Shown: piece by piece, positions 33,077 through 41,839 of the stretch
Position numbering within the stretch: the stretch's first letter is position 1
Layout: every line of letters begins with the position of its first letter
Assembly (NCBI GenBank): GCA_964433135.1
Contig: CAYSQW010000009.1
Span: 25,573-89,572, forward strand
Length of the DNA stretch: 64,000 bases
Direction of reading: 5' to 3'
Source of the DNA: CAYSQW01 sp964433135
GTDB taxonomy: Bacteria; Acidobacteriota; Aminicenantia; Aminicenantales; Aminicenantaceae
Program-made: the position numbers and the translations under genes
The notes under the pieces: model-generated
What the model was told of the DNA's origin: nothing
Seen by the model: the letters and a program-made list of their open reading frames with translations, nothing else
The model's database searches: none

Positions 33077-36000
33077 AGCTATTTATCGAGCGCCCCATCG
33101 CGACGGCGATGTTCTTTCTGGCCTTGGCCGTGTTGGGAGCGTATTCCTTTCTCAATATCCCTCTGGAACTGGCCCCCGAAGAGGAGTATCCTCAACTGGA
33201 TGTGGAAACGATCTGGTCCGGAGTTCCACCAGAAATCGTACAGGCTCAAGTAACGGCGCCGCTTGAAGAAGTCGCATCGGGGATCAAGGGGGTGCGCAAG
33301 ATCTCTTCGGAATCCAAAATCGGGATTTCTCGGATCACTCTCGAGTTTGACCCCAAAACCAATATGGAATTCGCTCATTTGGCGCTCCGTGAGAAAATAT
33401 CCGGTCTGAAATCGATTCTGCCCTATCGGCTCCGGCCCGTGATCCGTCCTTTCGTTCCTGAAGATTTTAGGGTGGCTCCATTCCTGAGCTATACTATCTC
33501 CGGTGATTATTCGCTGCAGCGGCTGCGCGAGATGTTGAAAGACAGGATCGAAGCTGCGGTGGGATCAGTCAAGGGTGTGGCCGCCGTAATGGTTTCCGGG
33601 GGGGCGGACCCGGTCATCAAGGTAGAACTCGATCGGGGACGGATCAAGAGCCTGAATATACATCCCTATCAGGTTTATTTTAGGCTCCGGGCGCGGCTCC
33701 GGACCTATCCGGCGGGCAAGGTGAGGAAAGGGAGCGATGAATTTATCTTCAAGGTGCACAACGCCGTTTCCGGCGTCCCCGAACTCAGCGAAACCGTTAT
33801 CTTCCATTCCGGCGCCAATCCCATCAAGCTGAAAGATATTGCCGAAATCTCTCGGGATTACGGCGAGACGGACTATATCAACCGAATCAACGGCCAACCG
33901 ACCATCCGCCTGACCGTTAAGAAAGAAAAAGGTGTGAGCACTCTCAAGGTGGCCAAAACAGTAAAAGCCCGCCTTGAAGGTGTTATGCGTGAACTTCCCG
34001 AAGACCTGACCCTGAGAACCGTCGATGACGAGAGCAAAGAGATCCGAAAAAATCTAAAACAGCTCTATCTACTGGTCGCCATCATATTCAGTGTGATCTT
34101 TCTCCTGGTTCTTCTGGTCCTTAAAAGCATTAGGCCTTCACTTCTGGTGCTGTCATCCGTCGCTTTCTCCGTTCTCATAACATTCAACCTGATTTATTTT
34201 TTTAAGATTTCTTTGAATATGTTTACTCTGGGAGGGCTGGCGCTTGGATTCGGTTTATTCGTCGACAATTCCATCGTGGTCTTCGAGAACGTGCTGCGAA
34301 ACCGGGAAAGCGGAATGCCGGCTATTCGGGCTGCTGTTGTGGGGGCCCATGAAGTGTTCCTCCCGGTGTTGGCGGCGACTCTGACGACCATGAGTGTTTT
34401 CTTTTCCTTCGCCTATTTTCAAGGTCGATTGAAGATCTTTTATCTCCCCCTGGCCGTCGTCATCTCTTCGGCCCTGGCGGCTTCGCTTTTGGTGTCTTTT
34501 TCACTGATCCCGGCATTGAGCGTCCGATTGACGCTTATAAGGGCCAAAGTTAAAAAAACGGAATCCAGGTACGGTTTCAAGCGGATTTTGTCGTTTTTTC
34601 TGCGCCATCCTCTCGAATTCATCCTGGTGATGGCAATGATATTCATCGGCAGCTACAAATGGTTCCGGTCGGAAGTTACTATGGGAGAGTTTTTTCGATG
34701 GTATTCCAAGGAAAGGCTGATCGTAAGCGTCGGTATGCCGCCAGGCACGGAGCTGAGGCGGACCGATGAGGTCATCAAAAAGTTCGAACAGAAGATTATA
34801 AGCCAGGATTATGAACTGGAGGTCAATACCTCGATAGACGCCGAAAGAGGAGCCCTGATTATTACTTTTCCCGCCAAAATAGAGGCTTCCTATAGGCCTT
34901 ATCTGTTGAAGGAAGAATTGATCCAGCTGGCGACGAACTTCGCGGGCATCAGTGTGGGGATCTATGGCTTCGATCCGCAGGGCTATTCATCCGGCTTCGG
35001 TTCCGGAACCTTCTACGATTCTCAGATAAAATTCTATGGATACAACCTGAAAAAGCTGAAGGAAATAACCTCCAGTCTGGAACGGAGTCTGGTACGAAAC
35101 CCCCGGATCAAGGAAGTCAAGGTCGTTTCCAGCCGGTTCAGCTGGTGGAGGTTGGATTCTTTCGAATATATTCTGAAAATTAACCAGGAAGCCCTTAAAA
35201 AGTTTGATGTAGATCCTCAATACTTGTATTTCCATCTGCAGTCCATGATCGCAGGTAATGTGGATATCCCCTTGAAAGGGAGGATACAGGGAAAAGAGAT
35301 CGATATCAGCATCAAATTCCCGGAGGCAGAAGAGATGGACCTGAAAAGGATTCAGGAATCCCTGATCCGCACCCGGGCCGGGGAGTACCTGAGATTGAAT
35401 GAGATAGCAAGACTGGAAGAAAAACCGATCGCCGGATCCATCGACCGGGAAGATCAGCAGTTCCAGCAGACGGTGATGTGGGAATTCCGGGGTCCTTCCA
35501 AAGCATCGCAAAAGTACCGCAAAGCGGTTTTCTCCCGGCTGCGGCTTCCTCCCGGTTTTTCCGCAACCCTGGAAACCGACCGTTTCATGACCACTGAAGA
35601 AAAAGGGCAGATCCGTTTCGCCATCATTTTCTCACTCGTACTGATATTTATGATTCTGGCTTCGCTCTATGAATCTTTGATACAGCCGTCTTTTATCCTG
35701 TTGGCGGTTCCGCTGGCCTTGATCGGGGTTTTTATCGCTTTCGTGATCGCGGATTATCCTTTCGATTCCTCCGCTTACATCGGGGTTATCCTCCTGGGGG
35801 GGATCGTCGTTAATAATTCCATCCTGCTGGTCGATCACATCAACCTGAAGAGAAAGCAGGGGCTCCCACTGTTGGAGGCCGTGCTGGAGGGAACACAGGA
35901 GCGAATCCGTCCCATCCTGCTCACAACGGGCACGACGGTGCTGGGAATGCTTCCCCTTATCCTCATCCCTTTCGAAGAAGGGAAGCGGCAGATCTGGTCG

Positions 36001-36165
36001 ACACTGGCGCTGTCGGCCGTGGGAGGCTTGACCAGCTCCACCCTTTTCATCCTGGTCGTCATCCCGATTATTTACGCGTACGGTGACGGCCTTCATCGCT
36101 GGATGCGTATGAGGACGGCGGAATGGGGGCGGGCCTGGCGGGGATTTCGACTCGGGAAGCGCTGA
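33073..36165 (+). CDS. RND family efflux pump, second of a tandem pair
   Basis: A 1030-residue RND transporter homologous to its neighbour but distinct. TM1 is MKLFIERPIATAMFFLALAV, and the porter region reads EEEYPQLDVETIWSGVPPEIV. TM4 is GGLALGFGLFVDNSIVVFENVLRN, again with a single Asp (VDN). The C-terminal half has GVILLGGIVVNNSILLVDHIN, where the usual Asp of this helix is Asn. It starts within the ATGA overlap with the first pump. Shared translation and the reduced relay residues in both suggest the two subunits may work in one trimer. No TolC-type channel gene is found in the window. Confidence 0.92.
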   Translation: MKLFIERPIATAMFFLALAVLGAYSFLNIPLELAPEEEYPQLDVETIWSGVPPEIVQAQVTAPLEEVASGIKGVRKISSESKIGISRITLEFDPKTNMEFAHLALREKISGLKSILPYRLRPVIRPFVPEDFRVAPFLSYTISGDYSLQRLREMLKDRIEAAVGSVKGVAAVMVSGGADPVIKVELDRGRIKSLNIHPYQVYFRLRARLRTYPAGKVRKGSDEFIFKVHNAVSGVPELSETVIFHSGANPIKLKDIAEISRDYGETDYINRINGQPTIRLTVKKEKGVSTLKVAKTVKARLEGVMRELPEDLTLRTVDDESKEIRKNLKQLYLLVAIIFSVIFLLVLLVLKSIRPSLLVLSSVAFSVLITFNLIYFFKISLNMFTLGGLALGFGLFVDNSIVVFENVLRNRESGMPAIRAAVVGAHEVFLPVLAATLTTMSVFFSFAYFQGRLKIFYLPLAVVISSALAASLLVSFSLIPALSVRLTLIRAKVKKTESRYGFKRILSFFLRHPLEFILVMAMIFIGSYKWFRSEVTMGEFFRWYSKERLIVSVGMPPGTELRRTDEVIKKFEQKIISQDYELEVNTSIDAERGALIITFPAKIEASYRPYLLKEELIQLATNFAGISVGIYGFDPQGYSSGFGSGTFYDSQIKFYGYNLKKLKEITSSLERSLVRNPRIKEVKVVSSRFSWWRLDSFEYILKINQEALKKFDVDPQYLYFHLQSMIAGNVDIPLKGRIQGKEIDISIKFPEAEEMDLKRIQESLIRTRAGEYLRLNEIARLEEKPIAGSIDREDQQFQQTVMWEFRGPSKASQKYRKAVFSRLRLPPGFSATLETDRFMTTEEKGQIRFAIIFSLVLIFMILASLYESLIQPSFILLAVPLALIGVFIAFVIADYPFDSSAYIGVILLGGIVVNNSILLVDHINLKRKQGLPLLEAVLEGTQERIRPILLTTGTTVLGMLPLILIPFEEGKRQIWSTLALSAVGGLTSSTLFILVVIPIIYAYGDGLHRWMRMRTAEWGRAWRGFRLGKR

Positions 36166-36218
36166 AGCTTCCCTTTTCAACTTCTTTTCTGTTATAAGGA
36201 AGAGAAAAAGGAGCCATC

Positions 36219-37301
36219 ATGAACGATCAAGCCATATTCCGATTACAGAAAAAAATCCGTAAATTTCCCAAGGCGGGTTTGATCCGGACACCCACTCCTT
36301 TTTATCATCTGAGCGCGCTGTCCCGTGCTCTCGGCGGTCCGCAAATCTATATCAAGCGGGAAGACATGACGGGCCTGGCTTTCGGAGGGAATAAATCGCG
36401 TAAACTGGAGTTCATCATTCAGGATGTGCTGCGGCGGGATTGCGATGTCGTCATCACCTGGGCCGGTTTGCAGTCGAATTGGTGCTTGCAAACCGCCGCG
36501 GCGGCGCGGAAATTCGGCTTGTCGCCGATCTTGGTGCTTTTCAAAACGTATGACCTTCCTGCAGAATATGACGGTAATATCCTGTTGGATTTTATTCTTG
36601 ACGCCGAGATCCGGATCGAGGATGCGGAAAAAGGGAAAGTCGTAAGCTTCGAGGCCGCTCAGAAGACAATCGAGGAGATCTCAGCCGAGCAGGTCCGCAA
36701 GGGGCGACGTCCGTATATCGCTCCCATCGGCGGTTCCTTGGTAGGAGGGTCCATGACGCAGCCCCTGGGTGCCGTCGCCTATGCCGAAGCTTATGCCGAA
36801 ATGTATGAGCAGGCGGGATCTCTGGGATTTTGTCCGGATTATGTTCTGCTGGCCTCCGGATCCGGAGGGACCCAGGCGGGTTTGATCGTGGGAGCGGAAG
36901 CTTTGGAAGGAAAAACAAAAATTCTTGGAATCAGTGTATCCGATGAGAAGGAGAGCTTCGAAGATTTGATAGCGTCCATCGTCAAAGACACCTCCGGCGT
37001 TCTGGACATCAAGCTGGATGTACGAAAGAAAGAGATGATTCGGGTTTACGATGAATACCTGGCCGAAGGGTACGGCGTCGTCAATCGGGATGTCGCTCGC
37101 GCTTTGCGATTGGTCGCGGAAACGGAAGGCATCTTCATCGATCCGGTTTACACCGGGAAAGCCGTGGTGGCGCTCATCGATCTCATTCGAAAAGGCGCCT
37201 TCAGGCCTACGGATCGGGTGGTGTTCCTGCATACGGGCGGGACGGCCGCTCTTTTCCCCAACCGGGCCAGCATCCAGGATTATCTGTCTGCAGAGGAATG
37301 A
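36219..37301 (+). CDS. D-cysteine desulfhydrase / ACC deaminase-like PLP enzyme
   Basis: The 360-residue fold-type II PLP enzyme carries IYIKREDMTGLAFGGNKSRKLEF, where the Lys of the NKSRK motif forms the PLP Schiff base, near residue 57. Other landmarks are VVITWAGLQSNWCLQTAAAA, the phosphate loop LASGSGGTQAGL near 210, and the C-terminal FLHTGGTAALFP. Members release ammonia from D-cysteine (with H2S), ACC or related D-amino acids. Sequence alone does not separate these activities. GGAG lies before the ATG. It converges with hflC across a hairpin terminator. Confidence 0.85.
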   Translation: MNDQAIFRLQKKIRKFPKAGLIRTPTPFYHLSALSRALGGPQIYIKREDMTGLAFGGNKSRKLEFIIQDVLRRDCDVVITWAGLQSNWCLQTAAAARKFGLSPILVLFKTYDLPAEYDGNILLDFILDAEIRIEDAEKGKVVSFEAAQKTIEEISAEQVRKGRRPYIAPIGGSLVGGSMTQPLGAVAYAEAYAEMYEQAGSLGFCPDYVLLASGSGGTQAGLIVGAEALEGKTKILGISVSDEKESFEDLIASIVKDTSGVLDIKLDVRKKEMIRVYDEYLAEGYGVVNRDVARALRLVAETEGIFIDPVYTGKAVVALIDLIRKGAFRPTDRVVFLHTGGTAALFPNRASIQDYLSAEE

Positions 37302-37340
37302 AACTCCGCGATCGACTTAAAATAAAATTTGAAGCAAGCC

Positions 37341-37367
37341 GGAAGGAACCCGTTATGGATTCCTTCC
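37341..37367. terminator. Bidirectional hairpin between the PLP enzyme gene and hflC
   Basis: GGAAGGAA (37341-37348) and TTCCTTCC (37360-37367) are perfect arms around an 11-base loop. On the minus strand the stem is followed by a T-rich stretch (GCTTCAAATTTTATTTTA), supporting termination of hflKC. On the plus strand the tail is GC-rich, so that direction is less convincing. Confidence 0.5.
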
Positions 37368-37380
37368 AGCCGAGATGTCG

Positions 37381-38325
37381 CTATTTTCTTGTGCTTTTCA
37401 AGTATTTCAGAAATTCCATGTCGGTCGACAGCAGCAGCCAGGTATCTTTGTCCAGCGTTGTGCGGTAGACTTCCAGTGTTTTCATGAATTGATAGAATTC
37501 AGGATCACGGTTGTAGGCATTGGCGTAAATACGGGTGGCTTCAGCATCGGATTTTCCTTTGATCTCCTGGGCCTTGCGGTAGGCCTCGGACTGGATCCGC
37601 TTCAACTCCCGTTCCTTTTGTCCTCTGATCTCGGCGCTTTTCCCATCTCCTTCCGAGCGGTATTTGGCGGCGATGCGCTGGCGCTCTGCGATCATCCGGT
37701 CGAAAACTTTTTGCTGGACTTCATCGACATAATTGACCCGTTTGATCTTCACGTCTTTGAGTTCAACCCCGAATTCAGGCGCAATTTCGGACGCTTTTTC
37801 CAGGATGGTTCGTTCGATCTGGGCGCGTCCCAATGAGATCTCGGTAATCTCATCCGGATTTTCGATCAGGACGGTCTCCTCGGTGACTTCGAATTCGCGG
37901 TTGCTCGAACGGACGATCTCGATGAGATAATTGTTAGCCACGGCGTTTCGTGTTTCCCCATCGACGATATCGTCCAGGCGGGAGTGAGCGCCGCGTTCGT
38001 CCCGGACGCGCTGAAAAAATACCAGAGGATCGCTGATACGCCAGCGGGCGTAGGTGTCCACCCAAATATATTTTTTGTCTCCGGTGGGGATCTGGTTGGG
38101 ATCGCCGTTCCATTCCAACCAGCGCTTCTCGAAATAGTTTGTTTTTTGGATGAAGGGAATCTTTATGTGAAGACCGGGCTTAACGACGGCATCTCCGATG
38201 GGTTCTCCGAACTGGGTGATGATCACCTGGTTGGTTTCGGATACGATAAAGAAAATGTCCAGCATTAAAATCAGAACAATGAAGCCCAATACGGCGAACA
38301 TTGCGGTTTTTGTCTGTTTGTTCAC
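37381..38325 (-). CDS. hflC: HflC, SPFH-domain regulator of membrane protease
   Basis: A 314-residue SPFH/band 7 protein with one N-terminal membrane segment (residues 8-29, AMFAVLGFIVLILMLDIFFIV). A band 7 domain follows (TNQVIITQFGEPIGDAVVKPGLHIKIPF), then a long helical region rich in Arg and Glu (MIAERQRIAAKYRSEGDGKSAEIRG) that contains the usual HflC signature. With HflK it forms a large cage that holds FtsH and limits its proteolysis. Its start overlaps the hflK stop by four bases. Confidence 0.92.
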   Translation of the reverse strand: MNKQTKTAMFAVLGFIVLILMLDIFFIVSETNQVIITQFGEPIGDAVVKPGLHIKIPFIQKTNYFEKRWLEWNGDPNQIPTGDKKYIWVDTYARWRISDPLVFFQRVRDERGAHSRLDDIVDGETRNAVANNYLIEIVRSSNREFEVTEETVLIENPDEITEISLGRAQIERTILEKASEIAPEFGVELKDVKIKRVNYVDEVQQKVFDRMIAERQRIAAKYRSEGDGKSAEIRGQKERELKRIQSEAYRKAQEIKGKSDAEATRIYANAYNRDPEFYQFMKTLEVYRTTLDKDTWLLLSTDMEFLKYLKSTRK

Positions 38326-39299
38326 TTTTTCACCTCCTCTCCGAGATTGAGTAAGGGAAGGATGTTTTTCTGATTCTCGTCGAAGATGATTTTCTTGTTT
38401 ATTTTAGGAAGGACTTCGTTGACGGCTTCTAGGTAAAGACGCTTGCGGGTGACCAGGGGAGCCCGGGAATACTCACGATAGATCGCTTCAAAGCGGTTAG
38501 CGTCTCCTTCGGCGTTGTTTACCCGTTCCGTGGCATAACCTTCCGCGGCACGGAGCACCTGTTCGGCTTCACCCGCGGCTTTGGGGATTTCCTGATTGTA
38601 TTCCGACCAGGCCTCGTTGATCTTGCGTTCTCTTTCCTGTTGGGATTCGTTGACTTCATTAAAAGAAGGTTTTACGGGATCGGGGGGATTGACATCCTGG
38701 AAGATGAGTTGGGCGACTTCGATGCCGATCTCATAAAGGTCGCATAATTCCTGCAGCTCCTGTTTGGCGTCGAGGGCGATCCGGGATCGGCCGACGGTGA
38801 TCACTTCATCGACGGAATTGTCGCCGATGATCTTGCGGACGATCGCTTCATTCATGTACCGAAAAGTGCTTTCGGCATCCCTCAATTTGAACAGATAATT
38901 GTAAGGGTCCTTGATCTTATACTGGACGATCCATTCGACGACCGCGACATTGAGATCACCGGTAAGCATGACCGCTTCCCGGATCGTTTCAGAACTAACC
39001 CGGTATTCGGATTGGATTCCGGGCCTCGTGGTTCGGAAGCCGAATTCCATCTTGAGCTGCCGTTGAACCGGAACCCGGGTCAGCTGTTCCACGCCGAAGG
39101 GGAGTTTCAAATGGAGACCGGGATTGGTCGTGCGGACGAACTTTCCGAAACGAAGGATAACGCCCATCTCCTCCGGGGCGATCTGATAGAATGATCCAGC
39201 CAATACAATGATGACGACCAGCGCCGTGATCCCCAGCTTGACCATGCCGGGCTTGATTTTTGGCAATTTCAAATCTATTGTGGGAAACTCGTTAGACAT
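38322..39299 (-). CDS. hflK: HflK, SPFH-domain partner of HflC
   Basis: A 325-residue band 7 protein with an N-terminal membrane segment (about residues 21-42, VKLGITALVVIIVLAGSFYQI) and a band 7 domain beginning APEEMGVILRFGKFVRTTNPGLHLKLPFG. The motif LIFQDVNPPDPVKPSFNEVNESQQERERKINEA is split here by its VNPPDPVKPSF core, the best HflK marker. GAGGAGG precedes the ATG by five bases. FtsH itself is not in the window. It is divergent from tadA. Confidence 0.92.
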   Translation of the reverse strand: MSNEFPTIDLKLPKIKPGMVKLGITALVVIIVLAGSFYQIAPEEMGVILRFGKFVRTTNPGLHLKLPFGVEQLTRVPVQRQLKMEFGFRTTRPGIQSEYRVSSETIREAVMLTGDLNVAVVEWIVQYKIKDPYNYLFKLRDAESTFRYMNEAIVRKIIGDNSVDEVITVGRSRIALDAKQELQELCDLYEIGIEVAQLIFQDVNPPDPVKPSFNEVNESQQERERKINEAWSEYNQEIPKAAGEAEQVLRAAEGYATERVNNAEGDANRFEAIYREYSRAPLVTRKRLYLEAVNEVLPKINKKIIFDENQKNILPLLNLGEEVKK

Positions 39300-39465
39300 A
39301 TTGTCCTCCTCACAAGGTGTGTGTTTTCATTTATCATAACATAGAACTTCGTTGGGCACCAGAAAGCAGCTGAAGACCGGGTGATCGGAAAACGGGGTGG
39401 TGCTTTGGCTGCGGCTCCGGTATTATAATAATAAGACTGTTTTCCGATTGAATGAGGATTTTTAT

Positions 39466-39915
39466 ATGGAAAAAGAAGCCGACTACTTCATGGGTTTGGC
39501 GATCGAGGAAGCCCGCAATGTGCTTACGGAGGACGAGGTTCCCATCGGCGCCCTCGTGGTGCGAGGGCAGGAGATCCTCTCCCGCGCAGCGAATGCGTCC
39601 ATCCGTATGAACGATCCCACGGCGCATGCCGAGATATTGGCTATCCGCGAGGCCTGTCTGTTAAGCGGCAATTATCGGCTTCCGGGGGCCGACCTTTATG
39701 TTACTCTCGAACCTTGCGCCATGTGTCTGGGTGCGGCGCAGCAGGCCCGGATCCGGAGATTGATCTATGGGGCGGATGACCCGAAAAGCGGTGCCGCCGG
39801 TTCGATCATGACGTTTCCATGGAAGGCCTTGAATCATGAAATTGAAATCAGAGGTGGAATTCGAGCCGAAGAATGCGGTAAAATCTTAAAAGATTTTTTC
39901 AAGGCCAGGCGATGA
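39466..39915 (+). CDS. tadA: tRNA adenosine(34) deaminase
   Basis: This enzyme converts A34 of tRNA-Arg(ACG) to inosine. It is a zinc deaminase with a HAE motif (zinc His54, proton-shuttle Glu56) and PCAMC (zinc Cys84 and Cys87). The frame is open from 39397, but GAGGA before ATG 39466 and the start MEKEADYFMGLAIEEA give the normal 149-residue length. An upstream TATTATAATAAT stretch (about 39420-39431) supplies a candidate -10. It is followed 25 bases later by tRNA-Ser(CGA), a frequent bacterial pairing. Confidence 0.92.
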   Translation: MEKEADYFMGLAIEEARNVLTEDEVPIGALVVRGQEILSRAANASIRMNDPTAHAEILAIREACLLSGNYRLPGADLYVTLEPCAMCLGAAQQARIRRLIYGADDPKSGAAGSIMTFPWKALNHEIEIRGGIRAEECGKILKDFFKARR

Positions 39916-39940
39916 ATGAAGCTTGGATCTTGTTCGAGAC

Positions 39941-40032
39941 GGAGAGGTGGCCGAGTGGTTGAAGGCGACGGTCTCGAAAATCGTTATTCTGAGCAATCAG
40001 GATCGTGGGTTCGAATCCCACCCTCTCCGCCA
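39941..40032 (+). tRNA. tRNA-Ser (anticodon CGA)
   Basis: A 92-nucleotide class II tRNA. Acceptor arms GGAGAGG and CCTCTCC pair. The anticodon stem ACGGT/ATCGT (one G-U) encloses CTCGAAA with anticodon CGA. A long variable arm and T-arm (GGGTTCGAATCCC) follow. The discriminator is G and the 3' CCA is encoded (40030-40032). Confidence 0.95.
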
Positions 40033-40062
40033 TACCCTGGATCATACCACCATGAGGGAGCC

Positions 40063-41055
40063 ATGAAACATTCATATCTGGGAAAGACGGGAGTCAAGGT
40101 ATCGCAGCTCTGCTTCGGAACCATGTCCTTCGGCGGGGACGCCGATGCGGATGAATCGGCCGCTATGTTTAGGCTGTGCCGTGAAAAGGGTATCAATTTT
40201 TTTGACTGCGCCAATGTGTATCAGCACGGCCGCGCTGAAGAGATCCTGGGTGATTTGATCCGGGACTGCAGGGATGAAGTCGTTATTACCAGCAAAGTCT
40301 ATTTCCCCATGGGGGACGATGTCAATGCCCGCGGCGCTTCGCGTCTGCACATTATGAACGCGGTGGAAGCGAGCCTGAAACGGTTGGGCACCGGCCATAT
40401 CGATATCTATTTCATCCACCGCTTCGATGACGACACTCCATTGGACGAGACGCTCAGGGCTCTTGATGATCTGGTGCATCAGGGCAAGATCCGCTATATC
40501 GGCGCCAGCAATCTCGCCGCTTGGCAGGCGGCCAAGGCTCTCGGAATATCCGAGCGGGATCACCTGGCTGCGTTTGTTTGCCTGCAGCCCATGTACAATC
40601 TGGTCAAGCGCCAGGCAGAGGTGGAAATATTTCCACTGGCACTTTCGGAGAACCTGGCGGTCATTCCTTACAGTCCTCTGGGCGGGGGGTTGCTGACCGG
40701 AAAATATTCGGCTTCCGAGGTTCCACGATCGGGCCGCCTGCTTGAAAACAAGATGTATGCCACCCGATACAAGGCGGAATGGATGCATGCGGCGGCGGAA
40801 GCGTTCGCGGAACTGGCAAAAAAACGCGGATTGGAAGCCGCGGGGCTGGCGGTTGCGTGGGCGGCCGCGCATCCGGCCGTCACCGCGCCCATAATCGGTG
40901 CTCGCAGTTGCTCTCAGCTGCAAGGATCGCTGCGTGCTCTCGAAATCGAAATGACTCCGGAGTTGTACTCGGAAATAGCGACCCTGAGCCCTGAACCACC
41001 GCCGGCAACCGATCGAAACGAAGAACGAACCGCGTTTAATTACGGCACGCGCTGA
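40063..41055 (+). CDS. Aldo/keto reductase
   Basis: The open frame runs back through the tRNA to 39916, so the true start must be the ATG at 40063 (GAGGGAG just upstream), giving 330 residues. The family tetrad is visible: Asp in NFFDCANVY, Tyr in CANVYQHGRAEEILG, Lys in VITSKVYFP and His in IYFIHRFDDDTPLDE. The NADPH-binding end GARSCSQLQGSLRALEIEMTPE is typical of the YghZ/YajO-like AKR group. The substrate is not deducible. It is probably cotranscribed with or just downstream of tRNA-Ser. Confidence 0.88.
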   Translation: MKHSYLGKTGVKVSQLCFGTMSFGGDADADESAAMFRLCREKGINFFDCANVYQHGRAEEILGDLIRDCRDEVVITSKVYFPMGDDVNARGASRLHIMNAVEASLKRLGTGHIDIYFIHRFDDDTPLDETLRALDDLVHQGKIRYIGASNLAAWQAAKALGISERDHLAAFVCLQPMYNLVKRQAEVEIFPLALSENLAVIPYSPLGGGLLTGKYSASEVPRSGRLLENKMYATRYKAEWMHAAAEAFAELAKKRGLEAAGLAVAWAAAHPAVTAPIIGARSCSQLQGSLRALEIEMTPELYSEIATLSPEPPPATDRNEERTAFNYGTR

Positions 41056-41148
41056 TAATAAAGAAAGAAATGATTCGGCCGCGGCCGTAAACTCCGATTA
41101 TATTCATCGAAATTTCCTTTGACTCAATTTTATGAATGCTGAAAATGC

Positions 41149-41202
41149 TTGACATGTCTTACGGAATATATCATATTATACATAAATCGTAATATTGTAC
41201 AT
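41149..41202 (+). promoter_or_regulatory. Promoter and candidate TetR operator of the export locus
   Basis: A perfect TTGACA (41149-41154) is followed 17 bases later by CATATT (41172-41177) in an AT-rich leader. Overlapping and following the -10 are two near-identical 11-base direct repeats, ATATTATACAT (41173-41183) and ATATTGTACAT (41192-41202). They are spaced 19 bases apart, nearly two helical turns. Their placement fits autorepression by the TetR regulator encoded next. Confidence 0.45.
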
Positions 41203-41239
41203 TTTAAGTAATATATTGATGCGAGAAAATTGGGAGAAA

Positions 41240-41839
41240 ATGACTCAGCCCCCCAGCCGAAAATTCGTCCAGCTGGTGGATGCGGCGGAAATTCTGCTGC
41301 AGCGCCACGGACTGCAGCGGGTATCCGTGGAAGAGATCTGCCGACAGGCAGGTGTCAGCAAAATGACCTTCTATAAATATTTCGCCAATAAAGTGGATCT
41401 GGCGAAATTTTTGATTGCCGGAATGATGGATCGCATGGAAAAGCGTTATCGGGATATCATGGACGGCGATGCGACGTTTGCTGAAAAGATGAAACAGCTC
41501 ATCGTCATGAAGATGGAAAAGGCTGAGGAATTCAATCTCGAATCCATGGGGGAATTATACCGGAATCCGAGTACCGAGATCGCCGTCATGCTCGAAAAAA
41601 GGAGCGAATCCAACATTGAAATGGTGTTGGACGATTTTGCTAAGGCCAAGGTTCGTGGGGAAATGAATCCTAAAATAAGTCCCGAATTTATTTTATTCGT
41701 CTTGAATCAGATGGCGCTTTGGATGTCCGATGAAGCATTTTTGGGAATGTACGATTCACTTCCCGAATTGACCCAGGAGCTGATCCATTTCTTTTTTTAT
41801 GGAATTCTTGGTGAAACAGGTGGGAAAGAGGAAATATAA
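41240..41839 (+). CDS. TetR family transcriptional regulator
   Basis: The N-terminal helix-turn-helix reads VSVEEICRQAGVSKMTFYKYFANKVDLAKF, with GVSKMTFYKYF the recognition helix. The C-terminal ligand domain (about 60-199) is all-helical and unassigned. ATG 41240 has GGGAG close upstream; ATG 41219 is an alternative adding seven residues. Its TAA is followed directly by the GTG of the next gene, so it is the first gene of a six-gene operon and probably represses it in response to a membrane or lipid-like ligand. The ligand is inference. Confidence 0.85.
   Translation: MTQPPSRKFVQLVDAAEILLQRHGLQRVSVEEICRQAGVSKMTFYKYFANKVDLAKFLIAGMMDRMEKRYRDIMDGDATFAEKMKQLIVMKMEKAEEFNLESMGELYRNPSTEIAVMLEKRSESNIEMVLDDFAKAKVRGEMNPKISPEFILFVLNQMALWMSDEAFLGMYDSLPELTQELIHFFFYGILGETGGKEEI

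Noticed and set aside
40033..40062. Signal recognition particle RNA near tadA/tRNA-Ser or dnaX
   Set aside because: The conserved GGAAGGAAGCAG loop was not seen near tRNA-Ser or in the gap before dnaX.
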